A stretch of DNA of 64,000 nt from assembly GCA_963995525.1 (NCBI GenBank), contig OZ023211.1, positions 56,267,471 to 56,331,470 of the forward strand, given 5' to 3'. The notes beneath the pieces were generated by a model that was given only the letters and a program-made list of their open reading frames with translations, made no database searches and was not told the origin of the DNA. Position 1 is the first letter of the stretch. Each line of letters starts with the position of its first letter. Shown here in pieces: positions 13,010 through 57,249 of the stretch. The DNA is from Escarpia spicata. Taxonomy: Eukaryota > Annelida > Polychaeta > Sabellida > Siboglinidae. Made by a program: the position numbers and the translations under genes.

Positions 13010-14370
13010 TGACGCCATCTGTGATGTACAATGACAGTGTGGCGAATACAACAGAGAGTACATCACAACTGGTGGCGACCCGATCGACAGCCGAGATCGC
13101 CATAGCGGCCATCATTCTATTATGCATCATCCTGACTTCGGTGATTGGTAACTTTGCCGTTATATACGCCATCTTCAAAAATGCACAGCTACGGGATCAT
13201 GTCTCAAATTTGTTCATCATGAACCTGAGTCTGACTGACCTCACGACGGCATCAGTCGTCATGTGTACGTCACTAGTGACGCTAATTGGTGATGTCACTG
13301 ACGTCAACCTCGTGTGGTGCAACTTTGCGTGCGCCGCAAACTATTGCCTCATCATAGTGTCGATGATGACGCTAGCATTCATCAGCATTGACCGATACAT
13401 CGCTGTCATCCATTCGCTCAAGTACCAGACGCTGATGACATCGTCACGTATCTACATACTGATTGGCTACTCGTGGTTTCAGGGCTTGGCGTTTGCCATC
13501 GTTCCCGTGGTGCTCCACTGGAACCACTATGACTACTGGGAGGTGATTTGTGCCGTTGACTGGAGCCACGAGACCGCCATATACTATGTCATCATCGCTT
13601 GCATCGTCTGCTTCCTGGTACCAGGTGGCACCATGGTCTTCTGCTATACGAACGTGATTCGCCAGGCGAAGAAGTGCAGCGCGATCCAAGCGATGCCGAC
13701 CAACACCTACAAGTTGGAGGCGGCATCGGGCCAGAACACTGACACGACGCCCAAACAGCGCCGTGTCACCAGTCGTATGACAAAGACCATCACTAGTCTC
13801 CTCATTGTCGTCATCCTCTTCTTCATCTTCATGACACCGTTCTGCGTCACCAAGTTCCTCAAGGTCGTCATGACCCACCCTAGCGCCGTTCCACCATATG
13901 CGAACTTAACAGCAGCGTTCTTCGCCTACCTTTCCAGCGTTGTCAACCCGTTTGTCTATGGGATCTTCCGTGCGGATTTCCGCAATGCGTACAAGCACAT
14001 TTTCAACCAGATCTCCTGCTGTCAGTACAAGTACTCATACGATGACAGCCAGTGCAGCAACACAACGGCGCGCAGGAACTCGATGATGCCCAAGTCGACA
14101 AACGCTCACGACACAACCGTCAAGTCGAGCAAGGTGATCTCGCAGCACACGGAAAAGGTGTTCGCGCAGAGTGATAACAGCACCAGCACGAACACGAACA
14201 CAAAGACTAAAGCATGGTCGAGCACACGAACACTACAGGTCTGGCTGCATCAGATGCATTCGACTGCGATACATGACCAGCAACACATCCCTATTGTTCA
14301 GAAACTCACAAACAAGGAGGCTCATAACGACTCCAACGCAGGATGCTCACAAACTCACCCCAGATGTTAG
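13006..14370 (+). CDS. Orphan class A (rhodopsin-type) GPCR, single coding exon
   Basis: A 454-residue seven-transmembrane receptor for an unknown ligand at the plasma membrane. Class A marks: TM1 GN (Asn49), TM2 LTDL (Asp78), TM3 Cys105 expected to pair with ECL2 Cys182, DRY at 129-131, TM4 Trp157, TM5 Pro206, TM6 FxxxMxP with Pro278, and NPFVY at 314-318. N-glycosylation sequons are at Asn9 and Asn14. CysCys 338-339 after helix 8 is a likely palmitoylation site, followed by a long Ser/Thr-rich tail. Position 3.32 is Asn112, not the Asp of amine receptors, and the TM6 toggle Trp (6.48) is Met276; both are unusual. The open frame extends upstream to a GTG at 12988, but the first ATG is 13006 (ATGATG). 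The fold has some resemblance to GPR161-like or amine-like orphans, but I would not assign a subfamily. Codons are far more GC-rich than the flanks. Confidence 0.93.
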   Translation: MMTPSVMYNDSVANTTESTSQLVATRSTAEIAIAAIILLCIILTSVIGNFAVIYAIFKNAQLRDHVSNLFIMNLSLTDLTTASVVMCTSLVTLIGDVTDVNLVWCNFACAANYCLIIVSMMTLAFISIDRYIAVIHSLKYQTLMTSSRIYILIGYSWFQGLAFAIVPVVLHWNHYDYWEVICAVDWSHETAIYYVIIACIVCFLVPGGTMVFCYTNVIRQAKKCSAIQAMPTNTYKLEAASGQNTDTTPKQRRVTSRMTKTITSLLIVVILFFIFMTPFCVTKFLKVVMTHPSAVPPYANLTAAFFAYLSSVVNPFVYGIFRADFRNAYKHIFNQISCCQYKYSYDDSQCSNTTARRNSMMPKSTNAHDTTVKSSKVISQHTEKVFAQSDNSTSTNTNTKTKAWSSTRTLQVWLHQMHSTAIHDQQHIPIVQKLTNKEAHNDSNAGCSQTHPRC

Positions 14371-14429
14371 CGCCAGTGCTCACACATTCAGAGAGAGAAG
14401 TCTCACTAACAGACTCTCAAATTTATTCT

Positions 14430-14840
14430 GAAGTGGCTCTAGAGGTGACATTCTGAAGTGACTCTATTTTGATACACTGACACTAGAGGTGACTACATAC
14501 AATCCTGGAGGTGACTACACTAACTCTCAATATAAGCCATTAAAGTATCATCGAAAGTGACTATCATACAGAGACTCTTGAAGTGACTACACTAAGTGAC
14601 TCTGTAGGTAACTCCCCAAAGTAACTCTGGAAGTGACACTGACAACACAAAGTGATTCCGGAAGTGAGTGACTGCATAAAGTTACTATGTAGGTGACTCC
14701 CAAAGTGACTATGGCAGTGAGAACATTAAATGACTTTACCATACAAAGTGACCTTGGAGGTCCTTCAGCTAAGTGACTTTGTGTGTGGCTACACGTTACT
14801 TTGAATTTAACTATAGAAAGTGACATTGGAGATGAATAGA
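14430..14840 (+). repeat. Degenerate GTGACT repeat, probable GPCR 3' UTR
   Basis: Starting about 60 bases after the GPCR stop, variants of GAAGTGACTCTAGAGGTGAC recur at irregular 18-45 base spacing up to about 14840. The repeat is diverged, so it is older than the arrays in the spectrin gene. It probably lies in the receptor mRNA's 3' UTR, since no polyadenylation signal precedes it. Confidence 0.6.
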
Positions 14841-15540
14841 AATGAGATAACTTTTGGCGGCCTGCCACAAGAGATATGTATATATGTTAACAGCACATTC
14901 CTCAAAGTAGAATGTTTATACCGTGGCGTCAATGCCACTCTAAGTGCTTGTTAATGCAGTCTGTGTTTATATCTTAAGTGGTGGTTTTGTGTGTCCAAAC
15001 TGATTCAACTCAGGTGTGTGCACATGCGTGCGTGCGTGCGTGCGTGCATTGGTGTGCGTGCTTGCTTGCGTGCATGCGAGTGTGTACATACATGTGCATG
15101 TATGTATGCATGTGTACCTAGCATGTTTCGATGTCTTGCTGTTTTTGTACTGTGCATAATTTTGTTGAAACTGTTTTTGCTAAGCTATTTATTGTTGTTA
15201 TTATATGTTGACTGGAAAATGTACAATGTTAAATTAAAGATATCATGACTTTTACAGAATATCGTTTCTGGGAATTTTTTATTTACATGGCCTGCCAATG
15301 TAGCAAGTAAAAGGCTTCATCTCAAGCTTCATGTATTAATTCTTCTTCCACCAGCTTCCAAATACCTAAGTTGAAAAGTTAATCATTTAAAACTAAACTT
15401 CAGTTCATCAAACAAAGTTCACCGCATAGTACCACCTAGAACGCTTTGATGGCGGTTATTAGAAGTAAACGCTACCAAGTAAACTTTCTTCCGAAGCCTT
15501 CTTCTTCCAATTACATTCCATGAGGGAGTCTCATCCCTTA
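14841..15540. other. Non-coding, GTGC-rich patch and possible polyA site
   Basis: A low-complexity GTGCGTGCGTGC patch lies at 15010-15120. ATTAAAGA near 15233 is a possible polyadenylation signal for the GPCR transcript; AATAAA also occurs near 15929 and 16061. No gene seen. Confidence 0.35.
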
Positions 15541-15700
15541 CTAAGTTCCCCCTCTAACACATCGTCTCCACCTACTCATATCTTTTACCATTCCCTCCCA
15601 ATCATGGCTGTTTATCCCTGCCTTCTTAACATCTCTCTTCACACTGTCTCGCCATCTTAATTTCGGTCTTCCTGATCTCCTACCTCCCTCTTCTGTTTTC
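15541..15700 (-). mobile_element. LINE C-terminal tail
   Basis: On the minus strand an open frame reads GRPKLRWRDSVKRDVKKAG, then W-G-M-V-K-D and SRWRRCVRGGT, then stop at 15543-15541. This is the classic end of a non-LTR retrotransposon ORF2 (GRPxxRWxDxVKxD...W...DRxxWR). The tail is intact to the stop but lacks everything upstream. Confidence 0.75.
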
Positions 15701-19560
<3,860 letters not shown>

Positions 19561-19569
19561 GAATGACCT

Positions 19570-19870
19570 GAGAAGAGAGGTTGGAATGCAATGCAGTGTA
19601 ACAGGAGGATTATTGAGAAGCCAGATGAGATGGACAGGCCACTTGGCAAGGATAGATGCAGCAAAAATAGCAGAGAGCATAGGGGAATAACACAAAGGAC
19701 ACAGGAAAGGGGAAAGCTATAGCTGAGGTAGGAGGACTGTGTAAGGAGGGACATGAGAAGATTGGGGGAGGATGAAAGATGGAGAGAAAGTATTAGAAAG
19801 AAAAAACACAGTGAGTGGTTCAGATTGTACCTGATCTTCACCCCGGTACAGCAGGGGACAAGGACAGCAA
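19570..19870 (+). mobile_element. LINE C-terminal tail, frameshifted
   Basis: Plus-strand pieces read RSQMRWTGHLARIDAAK and, after a frameshift, EDCVRRDMRRLGEDERWRES. These are the RW-GH-R and W-D-VRRD motifs of a non-LTR retrotransposon C-terminus. The copy is decayed, with stops between the pieces. Confidence 0.7.
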
Positions 19871-19894
19871 CATATCCATGAAGAGTTATACGCA

Positions 19895-20005
19895 TGACAG
19901 GTTTTGTCCAGAGGGATTATGTCCACAGGGGTTATGTCCTTCAGAAGGTTTTGTCCAGACGGGGTATGTCCTGAGGGGTTATGTCCTGAGAGGTCATGTT
20001 ATTTA
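19895..20005. repeat. Degenerate GGTTATGTCC repeat
   Basis: About six diverged copies of a 17-bp unit around GGGGTTATGTCCTGAG follow directly after the LINE tail. Confidence 0.7.
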
Positions 20006-20829
20006 ATAGTTTGGAGATCTGGAAACTCTGCCATGTTCTTCTAACTGTTGTCCGCAGCTACCTAATGCAAACAGACTGACCATTCCATCGGGAGAAAGTG
20101 GCCTGGCAAACACATGGGTCCTCTAACCTTTCACCAAGCACACGTAGTATAATAGAACGAAAACACTGTGCGTAATTGGCCTGCTGGTGAGAGGCCAACT
20201 ATCTGTCTCATTATGTGATGACAATACAACACTACCAGACAAAATAACAACACCATCATCAGTGGCCAACATATTCATTCAGTGTCACAATCTCATAATA
20301 AGTGTGACAATTATCACAGGATACCAACGCAATGGGCTAATGATGCAGAGTACAAAGTATGATATACCCCCCCTCCCAAGTCACAGTAATCAGAAAAAGT
20401 AACAGGACAAAATACAAATAAAATCACATTTTGTGCTAGGAATGTAGCAACATATTAATATATATTGACTGAATTTCTAAATTGTCATAAAAAGCGTTCT
20501 TTCTCAATACTTTTATTATTTTCATCAGGGATCCCTTATGTGTAATTGAATCCAAATGTAATCATTTTGATCAATCATTGTACGCATACTGTGATGTACC
20601 TATCAAAACTTATAATAGTGTAAAAAAGTACTTTTATAATGTATTATAAAATATTAATAATAATCCAAATAATAGATTGTTTTGCTGTTATTTCTTTCTT
20701 ACAATCGAGTCTCATGCAGACTGGAACTGCAAGCAAGCAGGCAAATGTGATTTCTGGTAAAGGTAACTTAGGAAAGTTCTTATATAACACAGTAGCCCGT
20801 CATTTGGATTGCTCAAAGTGCTTGACTCA

Positions 20830-21100
20830 TCGCCTCCTGGCAGACTTATTCATTCAACCAACATTGCCTTCTGGTAGCATTCAGCCACGTTGCAAGTACT
20901 GCACAAAGGCAATTCATTCACATCATACCAGTACCTGTGTCTATACCCAGGGGCTGATTTATACAGCTGATGGAAATGAAGCAAAATATGGGTTGAACAA
21001 AATTGTCCCAGCATCACACCAGCAGCAAGAGGAATCAAACCGGAATTCTCTCGATTGAGTTTGGTGTTCTCACCATTATGCTGCTGCGCCACACACAACC
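20830..21100 (-). mobile_element. tRNA-headed SINE
   Basis: On the minus strand the 5' end (about 21100-21015) resembles a tRNA: a box-A-like TGGCGCAGCAGCATAATGG and a box-B-like GGTTTGATTCC. A tRNA-unrelated body (GGGACAATTTTGTTCAACCC onward) follows to about 20830. The spacing fits an RNA polymerase III promoter. A related tRNA-like head (GAGAGAATTTGGGTTTGAAC) occurs near 63740. Boundaries are approximate. Confidence 0.6.
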
Positions 21101-21335
21101 GCGCTGACGCAGCTCTTAATAAAGACAATAAGAGTGGAAGTGCGGAGAGTGAGACAGATTTGTTCAGGACGAGAGACAAACAGATCAATGACAGAGTCAA
21201 TAGAGCAGCAGATTTGTACCGGCCGAGCTGAGATGTGGACACAAGTTCAGGTCATCACAGATAAGTAGTTGCTCTGGTAACAGCTGAGCTGTCAAGTATG
21301 ACAGGTTCCCAATGATGTGAGTGCTGCTATATTAT
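21101..21335. other. Edge of the 29-bp array, no gene
   Basis: Contains fragments such as GACAGATCAATGACAG that recur inside the array, so it is probably diverged array edge. A plus-strand open stretch here has no recognisable content. Confidence 0.4.
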
Positions 21336-24028
21336 CATAGAATAATGGCAGGTTCACAATGTCACAAGATCGTAATGTCACTGCTATGTTTAACAAGACA
21401 GCAGTGTCACTGTAATGTAATAAGATGGCAATATCGCTGCATCATATAATAAGACAGCAATATCACTGTGTCATGTAACAAGACAGCAATGTCACTGCAT
21501 CATGTAACAGGACAGATCAATGACAGCAATGTCAATGCAACACGTAACAAGACAGCAATCTCATTGTGTCGTGTAACAAGAGAGCAATGTTACTATGTCA
21601 TGTAACAAGAGAGCAATGTCAATGCAACACGTAACAATGTACAACAATTCACTGTGTTGTGTAACAAGACAGCAACGTCAGTGTAATGTAATAATACAGC
21701 AATGTCACTGCATCATGTAACAAGACAGCAATGTCACTGCATCATGTAACAAGACAGCAATGTCACTGCGTAATGTAACAAGACTGCAATGTCGCTGCAC
21801 CATGTAACATGACAATAATGTCAGAGCATCACGTAACAAGACAGCAAAGTCACTGCATCATATAACAAGACAGTAATGTCATTGCATCATGTAACAAGAC
21901 AGCAAAGTCACTGCATAATGTAACAAGACTGCAATGTTGCTGCACCATGTAACAAGACAATAATGTCAGAGCATCATGTAACAAGACACCGATATCACTG
22001 CATCATGTAACAAGACAGCGATGTCACTGTGTCATGAAACAAGACAGCAATGTCACTGCATCATGTAACAAGACAGCAATGTCAATGTGTCATATACTAA
22101 TACAGCAATGTTACTTCATCATGTAACAAAACAGCAATGGCACAGTGTAATGTAACAAGACAGCAATGTGACTGTGTCATGTAACTAGACAGCAATATCA
22201 CTGCATCATGTAACAGGACAGATCAATGACAGCAATGTCAATGCAACATATAACAAGACAGCAATGCACTGTGTTGTGTAACAAGACAGCAACGTCAGTG
22301 TAATGTAATAATTATGCAATGTCACTGCATCATGTAACAAGACAGCAATGTCACTGCATCATGTAACAAGACAGTAATGTCACTGCATCATGTAACAAGA
22401 CAGCAATGTCACTGCATCATGTAACAAGACTGCAATGTCGCTGCACCATGTAACAAGACAACAATGTCAGAGCATCATGTAACAAGACAGCAATGTCACT
22501 TCATCATGTAACAAAACAGCAATGCCACAGTATAATGTAACAAGACAGCAATGTCACTGCATCATGTAATATGACAACAATGTCACTGCATCATGTAACA
22601 AGACAGCAGTGTCACTGTTTCATGTAACAAAACAGCAATGTCACTGAATCATGTAATTAGACAGCAATATCACTGCATCATGTAACAAGACAGCAATGTC
22701 ACTGCATCATGTAACAAGACGGCAATGTCATTGCATCATGTAACAAGACAGCAATGTCACTGCATCATGTAACAAGACAGCAATGTCACTGCATCATGTA
22801 ACAAGACGGCAATGTCATTGCATCATGTAACAAGACAGCAATGTCACTGCATCATGTAACAAGACAGCAATGTCATTGCATCATGTAACAAGACAGCAAT
22901 GTCACTGCGTAATGTAACAAGACTGCAATGTCGCTGCACCATGTAACATGACAATAATGTCAGAGCATCACGTAACAAGACAGCAAAGTCACTGCATCAT
23001 ATAACAAGACAGTAATGTCATTGCATCATGTAACAAGACAGCAAAGTCACTGCATAATGTAACAAGACTGCAATGTTGCTGCACCATGTAACAAGACAAT
23101 AATGTCAGAGCATCATGTAACAAGACACCGATATCACTGCATCATGTAACAAGACAGCGATGTCACTGTGTCATGAAACAAGACAGCAATGTCACTGCAT
23201 CATGTAACAAGACAGCAATGTCAATGTGTCATATACTAATACAGCAATGTTACTTCATCATGTAACAAAACAGCAATGGCACAGTGTAATGTAACAAGAC
23301 AGCAATGTGACTGTGTCATGTAACTAGACAGCAATATCACTGCATCATGTAACAGGACAGATCAATGACAGCAATGTCAATGCAACATATAACAAGACAG
23401 CAATGCACTGTGTTGTGTAACAAGACAGCAACGTCAGTGTAATGTAATAATTATGCAATGTCACTGCATCATGTAACAAGACAGCAATGTCACTGCATCA
23501 TGTAACAAGACAGTAATGTCACTGCATCATGTAACAAGACAGCAATGTCACTGCATCATGTAACAAGACTGCAATGTCGCTGCACCATGTAACAAGACAA
23601 CAATGTCAGAGCATCATGTAACAAGACAGCAATGTCACTTCATCATGTAACAAAACAGCAATGCCACAGTATAATGTAACAAGACAGCAATGTCACTGCA
23701 TCATGTAATATGACAACAATGTCACTGCATCATGTAACAAGACAGCAGTGTCACTGTTTCATGTAACAAAACAGCAATGTCACTGAATCATGTAATTAGA
23801 CAGCAATATCACTGCATCATGTAACAAGACAGCAATGTCACTGCATCATGTAACAAGACGGCAATGTCATTGCATCATGTAACAAGACAGCAATGTCACT
23901 GCATCATGTAACAAGACAGCAATGTCACTGCATCATGTAACAAGACGGCAATGTCATTGCATCATGTAACAAGACAGCAATGTCACTGCATCATGTAACA
24001 AGACAGCAATGTCACTGCACCATGTAAT
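21336..24028. repeat. 29-bp satellite-like array with 1139-bp internal duplication
   Basis: About 93 copies of a 29-bp unit, consensus CATGTAACAAGACAGCAATG followed by TCACTGCAT. The left edge is most diverged. A block from about 21761 is repeated almost exactly 1139 bp later from 22900 (for example TGTCACTGCG at 21761 and 22900, GTCAATGTGT at 22081 and 23220), so a higher-order duplication lies inside the array. No spacers are present. Confidence 0.93.
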
Positions 24029-24815
24029 TTAGAAACAACACTGCCAGTGCATAACACAACACATTTAAGATGTACTACAGTTTGAAAAATTTTCGTTTCT
24101 CTGAACAACTTAAGTGTTTTATAATATCAACTCAGCAATTCAGTGCTCATTAATGCACCAGTGAAGTGCCTTGTTCTGTGCTGCCACCTGGTGAATATAC
24201 AAAAACTAAATAGTTCAGATTACTTCCACCGGATCATGTACTGACCAGGCAGTCACATACGTACATGCAGACGCGATTGAGTACCTAAATATATGGCATG
24301 CGGTACAGTGGGGCTGGCAAGGCAAGTGCAGTTCCAGTGCTCTCTCAATCTGCATGTCTACACGTGTCAGGCTACCTAAACCTGCTGTGCATTATCCTCA
24401 AGGTGTCTGAGAAATCTGGCAATGTAAGCCTCATCATAGATGCACGAAGATGCGTCATAAATGAGATAAAAGAAATAGAACTCACAGAAGATGGGGTTAT
24501 TATTGACGTAAATGGACGTTTCATGCACAGACAGTTAATATGATATTTTTATGGTACAAAAAAACTATGAGCCACGAGGCCACCCACGAGTCTCAACGAG
24601 TCTCATTACACACATTATAACAATTTGTAAACACATGGTCAGCTTTGAAAGACGGTGGCATATCTAATATTTTTCTAAATTTATTACCCCGTGCAAACAA
24701 ATCAGAGAGAATCAAAAACATGCCAGTCATGCGCTGCCAAACTGCCACCATTGGGGCAACAGACCCCCCTTCCCAAATATGGCAGAGATAAGGCTAGTCA
24801 AGAACTTCTACTGCC
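24029..24815. other. No recognisable gene
   Basis: The plus frame 24298-24543 has no recognisable domain. The stretch from about 24690 may be decayed upstream sequence of the LINE tail that follows. Confidence 0.4.
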
Positions 24816-25070
24816 TATTGTCCTGAGAAGTAAACTGGCCTGGTTTGGACATGTAACAAGACAGTCAGCCTCCTGAAGATGATTCATCAGGGCACAGTGG
24901 AGAGCAGGTGCCGCTGCGGACGGCAGAGAGAATGTTGGTTTGACAATGTCAAGGAGTGGACGGCCCTCTCCGTGCCAGAGCTCCTCATCACAGTCACGGA
25001 CAGACAAGAATGGCGAAATATCACAGCTGCAGCATCGCTTATGACCCCTGATGGCGAAGTCGGTTAAGGA
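24816..25070 (+). mobile_element. LINE C-terminal tail
   Basis: Plus-strand pieces read LAWFGHVTRQ, then after a frameshift LLKMIHQGTVESRCRCGRQR, WFDNVKEWTALSVPELL, and DRQEWRNI. This is the end of a non-LTR retrotransposon ORF (WxGHVxR...GRxRxxWxDNxKEW...DRxxWR). It ends about 45 bases from the donor of the spectrin SH3 exon, in antisense orientation to that gene. Confidence 0.78.
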
Positions 25071-25113
25071 ACTAAGTAAGTAAGGCTGGTCATGCACGTT
25101 TAAGTAAACTCAC

Positions 25114-52981
<27,868 letters not shown>

Positions 52982-52982
52982 C

Positions 52983-53880
52983 TATAACACACAGATGACA
53001 CGTCATCACATGACATAGGTGACACATCATCACGACACACAAGTGGCACATCATCACATGACATAGGTGACACATCATCACATGACACAGGTGACACATC
53101 ACACGATATGCAGGTGACACATCACATGACACAGGCGACATGTCATCACGTGAATGAGGCAACACGTTATCACGTGACACAGGTGACATGTTATTGTGTG
53201 ACACATCATCATGTGACACAGGTGACACGTCATAATGTGACACAGGTGATACATCATCATGTGACACGTCATCACGACACAGATGACACATCATTGTATG
53301 ACAAAGGTGACCCATCATCACATGACAAAAGATGATACATGACACTTGATACATATGACACTTGACATATGTGACACATGACACTTGATACAGCTGACAT
53401 ATTACACGTCATCACATGACACAGGTCACACATGACACACATGACACAGGTCACACATGACACAGGTCACACATGACACAGGTCACACATGACACAGGTC
53501 ACACTACAGAGGTGACATATGACACTTGATACAGCTGACATATCACACGTCATCACATGACACAAGTCACACATGACACAGGTCACACATGACACAGATC
53601 ACACATGACACAGGTCACACATGACACAGGTGAGACATGATACAGGTCACACATGATGCAGATGACACACTACAGAGGTGACACACAACACAGCTGATAC
53701 AGGTGACACATGACACAGGTGCCACATGACACAGGTGACACACATAACAAGGTGACACATGGCACAGGTTACACATGACACACATCATATGACAGGTTGC
53801 ACATGACATACATTACATGATATGAATTATACCTGACACATTACACTTGCACATGACACTGGTTTCACATAACAAAAGCC
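52983..53880. repeat. About 20-bp CACAGGTGACACATGACA array touching exon 1
   Basis: Diverged tandem units of roughly 18-24 bp built from ACAGGTGACACATCATCACATGAC and ACACAGGTCACACATG, running from the first base upstream of exon 1. Long minus frames here (HVMMCHLC and similar) are repeat read-through. Confidence 0.9.
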
Positions 53881-56800
53881 ACCATATGACACAGATTAAA
53901 CATTAAATGAAAAATTAAGCAATCATCACCATCACTAATATCAACAATTTGTGTAACTTTCTTGTACAAGTGTCCCAGCACTACTTGGGTATTTTTCCAC
54001 AAATTTATAATGTGTACACACTAAGAAATCATCTGGTATTCTTAATTCTATAATATAGGTTCTCCCAAAAGTAATTGCATTTAGAACTGCACACTGTGGT
54101 GTTTTGAGACTTCCCTGAAATACAGAACATTAGCATAAAAACATTTCCAACAGTAAATTGAGAGCACCCTCTTAGATAAGTGGGTGAAGTGAAGAAACCC
54201 CATCAGGCTATGTGGTCACATCCATTAGATAATAGTTTTAAGTAACCACACCTGCTACGGTTCTATCATTGCACATGAATTCTATCTGATTCACCTTTTA
54301 TCTTGACACTCCTGCTAGAAAACTGTCAACTAATGTTGTATCTTATTTTACAGCCTGATACAGTGATAGGATTTAAAATGTTTACTTTTAATCATCATTA
54401 AAATGTTTACTTTTAATGAGAAAAATATTATGTCAAAAAACAATTTCACATGTTGGGTTTTGGAATGTTTATCGATCATGTTAAAAAAGAGATGTGAAAC
54501 AACAATTATTTGTTGATAGTTCCACATAAGATTTCCTAATAATGTTATAGTACTTACAGTTATAGAGTAGACATACAATATTCTCTCATCTCAGCTACAC
54601 ACAATGTCATGGTTTATATTCTTCAAACTTACAAGACTCAGGTTACTTACCAATACTGATTTCATTTACCTAGACATCTACATTGGCTGGTGACCAAAAC
54701 CAAATAAACGTATCAGTTAAGACTGTACTTTGCTTGTGTCATGAACACAAAGTCCAGACAACAACTATTTTACCAGCTGTAGCTGTTACCAGCAGATAAC
54801 GACAGCTAATGAGATTTTATACATCAATATTTATTATCACATCAGTGAGAACCGCTAAAGAAGAATCTAAGCTAATGAAATCTTATGATCATGGATGAGT
54901 AAACAAATCAAAAATATTAAACAGCACCAAACCACTGAGCTTGGACTGTTGACATGAAAATCATTATGAAAAAATACAGTCAATACAACTGCACATGAAT
55001 TGTTTAATTTTAGTGGAGACATGAAATGCTAAAACAAATTATAAATATACTCACTGTATTTATTTGTAAAATTAAGTAGCTTTTAGCTTCCACTTTTTTG
55101 TTTTTATTCTAAATATTATGGTGGTTAACCCTTGGTCAATCAACACACACTGTAGGCACATCACTTCTGTCCTTGGTAGTGAACTGTGGGTTAACTGGTG
55201 ACGAGTTCAGTAGAGCAGGGCAACTCTATACACACTGGTGAAACTATTTTGCAAAATAACAACCACTCATTAAATATTTATTTATATAACTTTACAAAAT
55301 ATGGCTCCAGGCACCAATTTTTTTAATAATAATTGGGTGTTACGACAACTGCCTTTGTCTACAGTGCAATCGAGTAGACAGACCTCTGCTGATAGACCAC
55401 CCGATTTTAGCTTCACAAGCAATCCTTCAAATTAGTTATTTAATGAGGGATTCCATGCCCTAAAGAATGTACAAATGACAGCATCTTCCAAACTCATTGC
55501 CACAACTTTCACATATTGTGTGAATTGTGATTCATCCATCTACACATCAGACAACACCAAGTTTTTAAAGTGAGCTTTGCTGGATGAATAATAAAAAATA
55601 AAAGTTGACCACATCTCAGATAACCACAACAGCAACAAATAATGTATTGTACGTCAATAATGCTACAAATCCCTACAATCAAGTTTAAACATGTAACTTT
55701 CTATCTTAGCCTTCTTATGTGGCATTATCTCACTGTACTGATACAGCTCTTACAAACATGAGTGTCATGTTCCTATCTTGAAGACTCTGCACTTTCAATT
55801 GGTGTTACCACTCTTGTGTATCAAACTTGTAGAGCGCTCACGTTAATTCTGTGTTCGTATGTGTCATTTCCTACACATCAATTGTAAAGAATTTTTATTA
55901 GCGTAAATTACCCACTGGTTTGAAATTCATCTAATCACAAGGCAAGTGCAGCCACTGCAGGAAAGGGAAAATTATATCCATCTAGATATGCTGAATTAAA
56001 TAGCAAAAAGTAATGTTAATAACAAGTGATTAACACAAACATAACAGCACAGGCCTTTCATCCAACAAATGTTTTTTTAATCTGTACATAAAGTAGTTGA
56101 GTGTTGACAATTACAATATAGATATGTATGACTGCTAATTTGTTGGCATATATGATATGTATACTTAGTTTCGGCGAAACTGATACCAAATCATCACATG
56201 CAGCCTGTTTGTGTGGTATTTGGTTTGTGATACTGCTATAGGATTTACAAGCTCGAGCAACCAAACACAGGCCACGAGTTTGGTGACAGCGACGTAGCTA
56301 TTTGTCACAAATGGCAGCAATGCAACTTACCCTGCCATACCTTCACAATGTCACGATAGTTCATAACAAAATCGGTTGTGTCTTTGCACTAAATTTTATT
56401 CAAAAGTAAAACTATAAAATTGTAATCTTGATGAAACTTAAATGCACCGAAAATGTGTTTTCAGAATCTGTTATAAAATGTGCAATATGTACAATGCAAT
56501 GTTTTGTTGAGATAAAGTGATACCTCACTGCATTCACTTAAGTGAACATTTACAGTCCCAGCCATCAAAGGCATACAAGTGAATTAATTGCAAGGCCATA
56601 GGTCCAGCATTGAAGAATAGGGTACTGCACCAACTCAACTATCAAAGAATTTTAGCTAGCAGGTTATTGATCAGCAAGTCATACAAACCTGGTGATCATA
56701 TATTTCAGATAACAGTTACCCTCACTGAACAAAATAGGTTGTGTTTCAGCAATGTATGCCTCAGGGGAATAAATTCTAACAAAATATTCAGTTACACTGT

Positions 56801-57249
56801 ACTAAGCAGTTTTCTCTACATATATTATAGAGCCTGAGGCGACTTACATAGATAGTATTACAGTCTCTAACTACTAGAAACAGTACATGTGTGTGAAAAC
56901 CCAAAGCATTGTGAAACAGTTTCGAGGTTAAGCTCTTGTACTTAAGTATATATTTTTCAGTACTTCTGCAGGATCAACTGTACTTGGCTCAAGTACATGT
57001 CAAGTACATAACTTGTGCATTTAAAATACAATTTACAATACGTCTCTACTGTTTAGAATGCACAACACTGAAGCAATGCAATCCTGATTATATCTATAAG
57101 TAATATTATTTTCAAATTAAAATGGTCAATAATCATTATTGTTGGTCATACTGACTGAAATGTACTTGGACTTGTATTTGTACTTGACCAAATATACTTG
57201 TATTTGTAATTGTACTTGATCAAACATACTTGACCCTAACTCTTTTGTG
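53881..57249. other. No recognisable gene (upstream region or 5' intron)
   Basis: AT-rich sequence. There is a 19-bp direct repeat AAAATGTTTACTTTTAA near 54376 and 54401. No exon could be identified. Confidence 0.5.

Noticed and set aside
13444..13878. 144-codon minus-strand frame opposite the GPCR
   Set aside because: Antisense shadow of conserved transmembrane coding sequence.
20639..21058. 139-codon plus-strand frame
   Set aside because: Mostly antisense of the tRNA-headed SINE.
21336..24028. CRISPR array
   Set aside because: 29-bp units are contiguous with no spacers, and the genome is eukaryotic.
53108..53809. Histidine/cysteine-rich frames in the GTGACACAT region
   Set aside because: Repeat read-through of the array upstream of spectrin exon 1.
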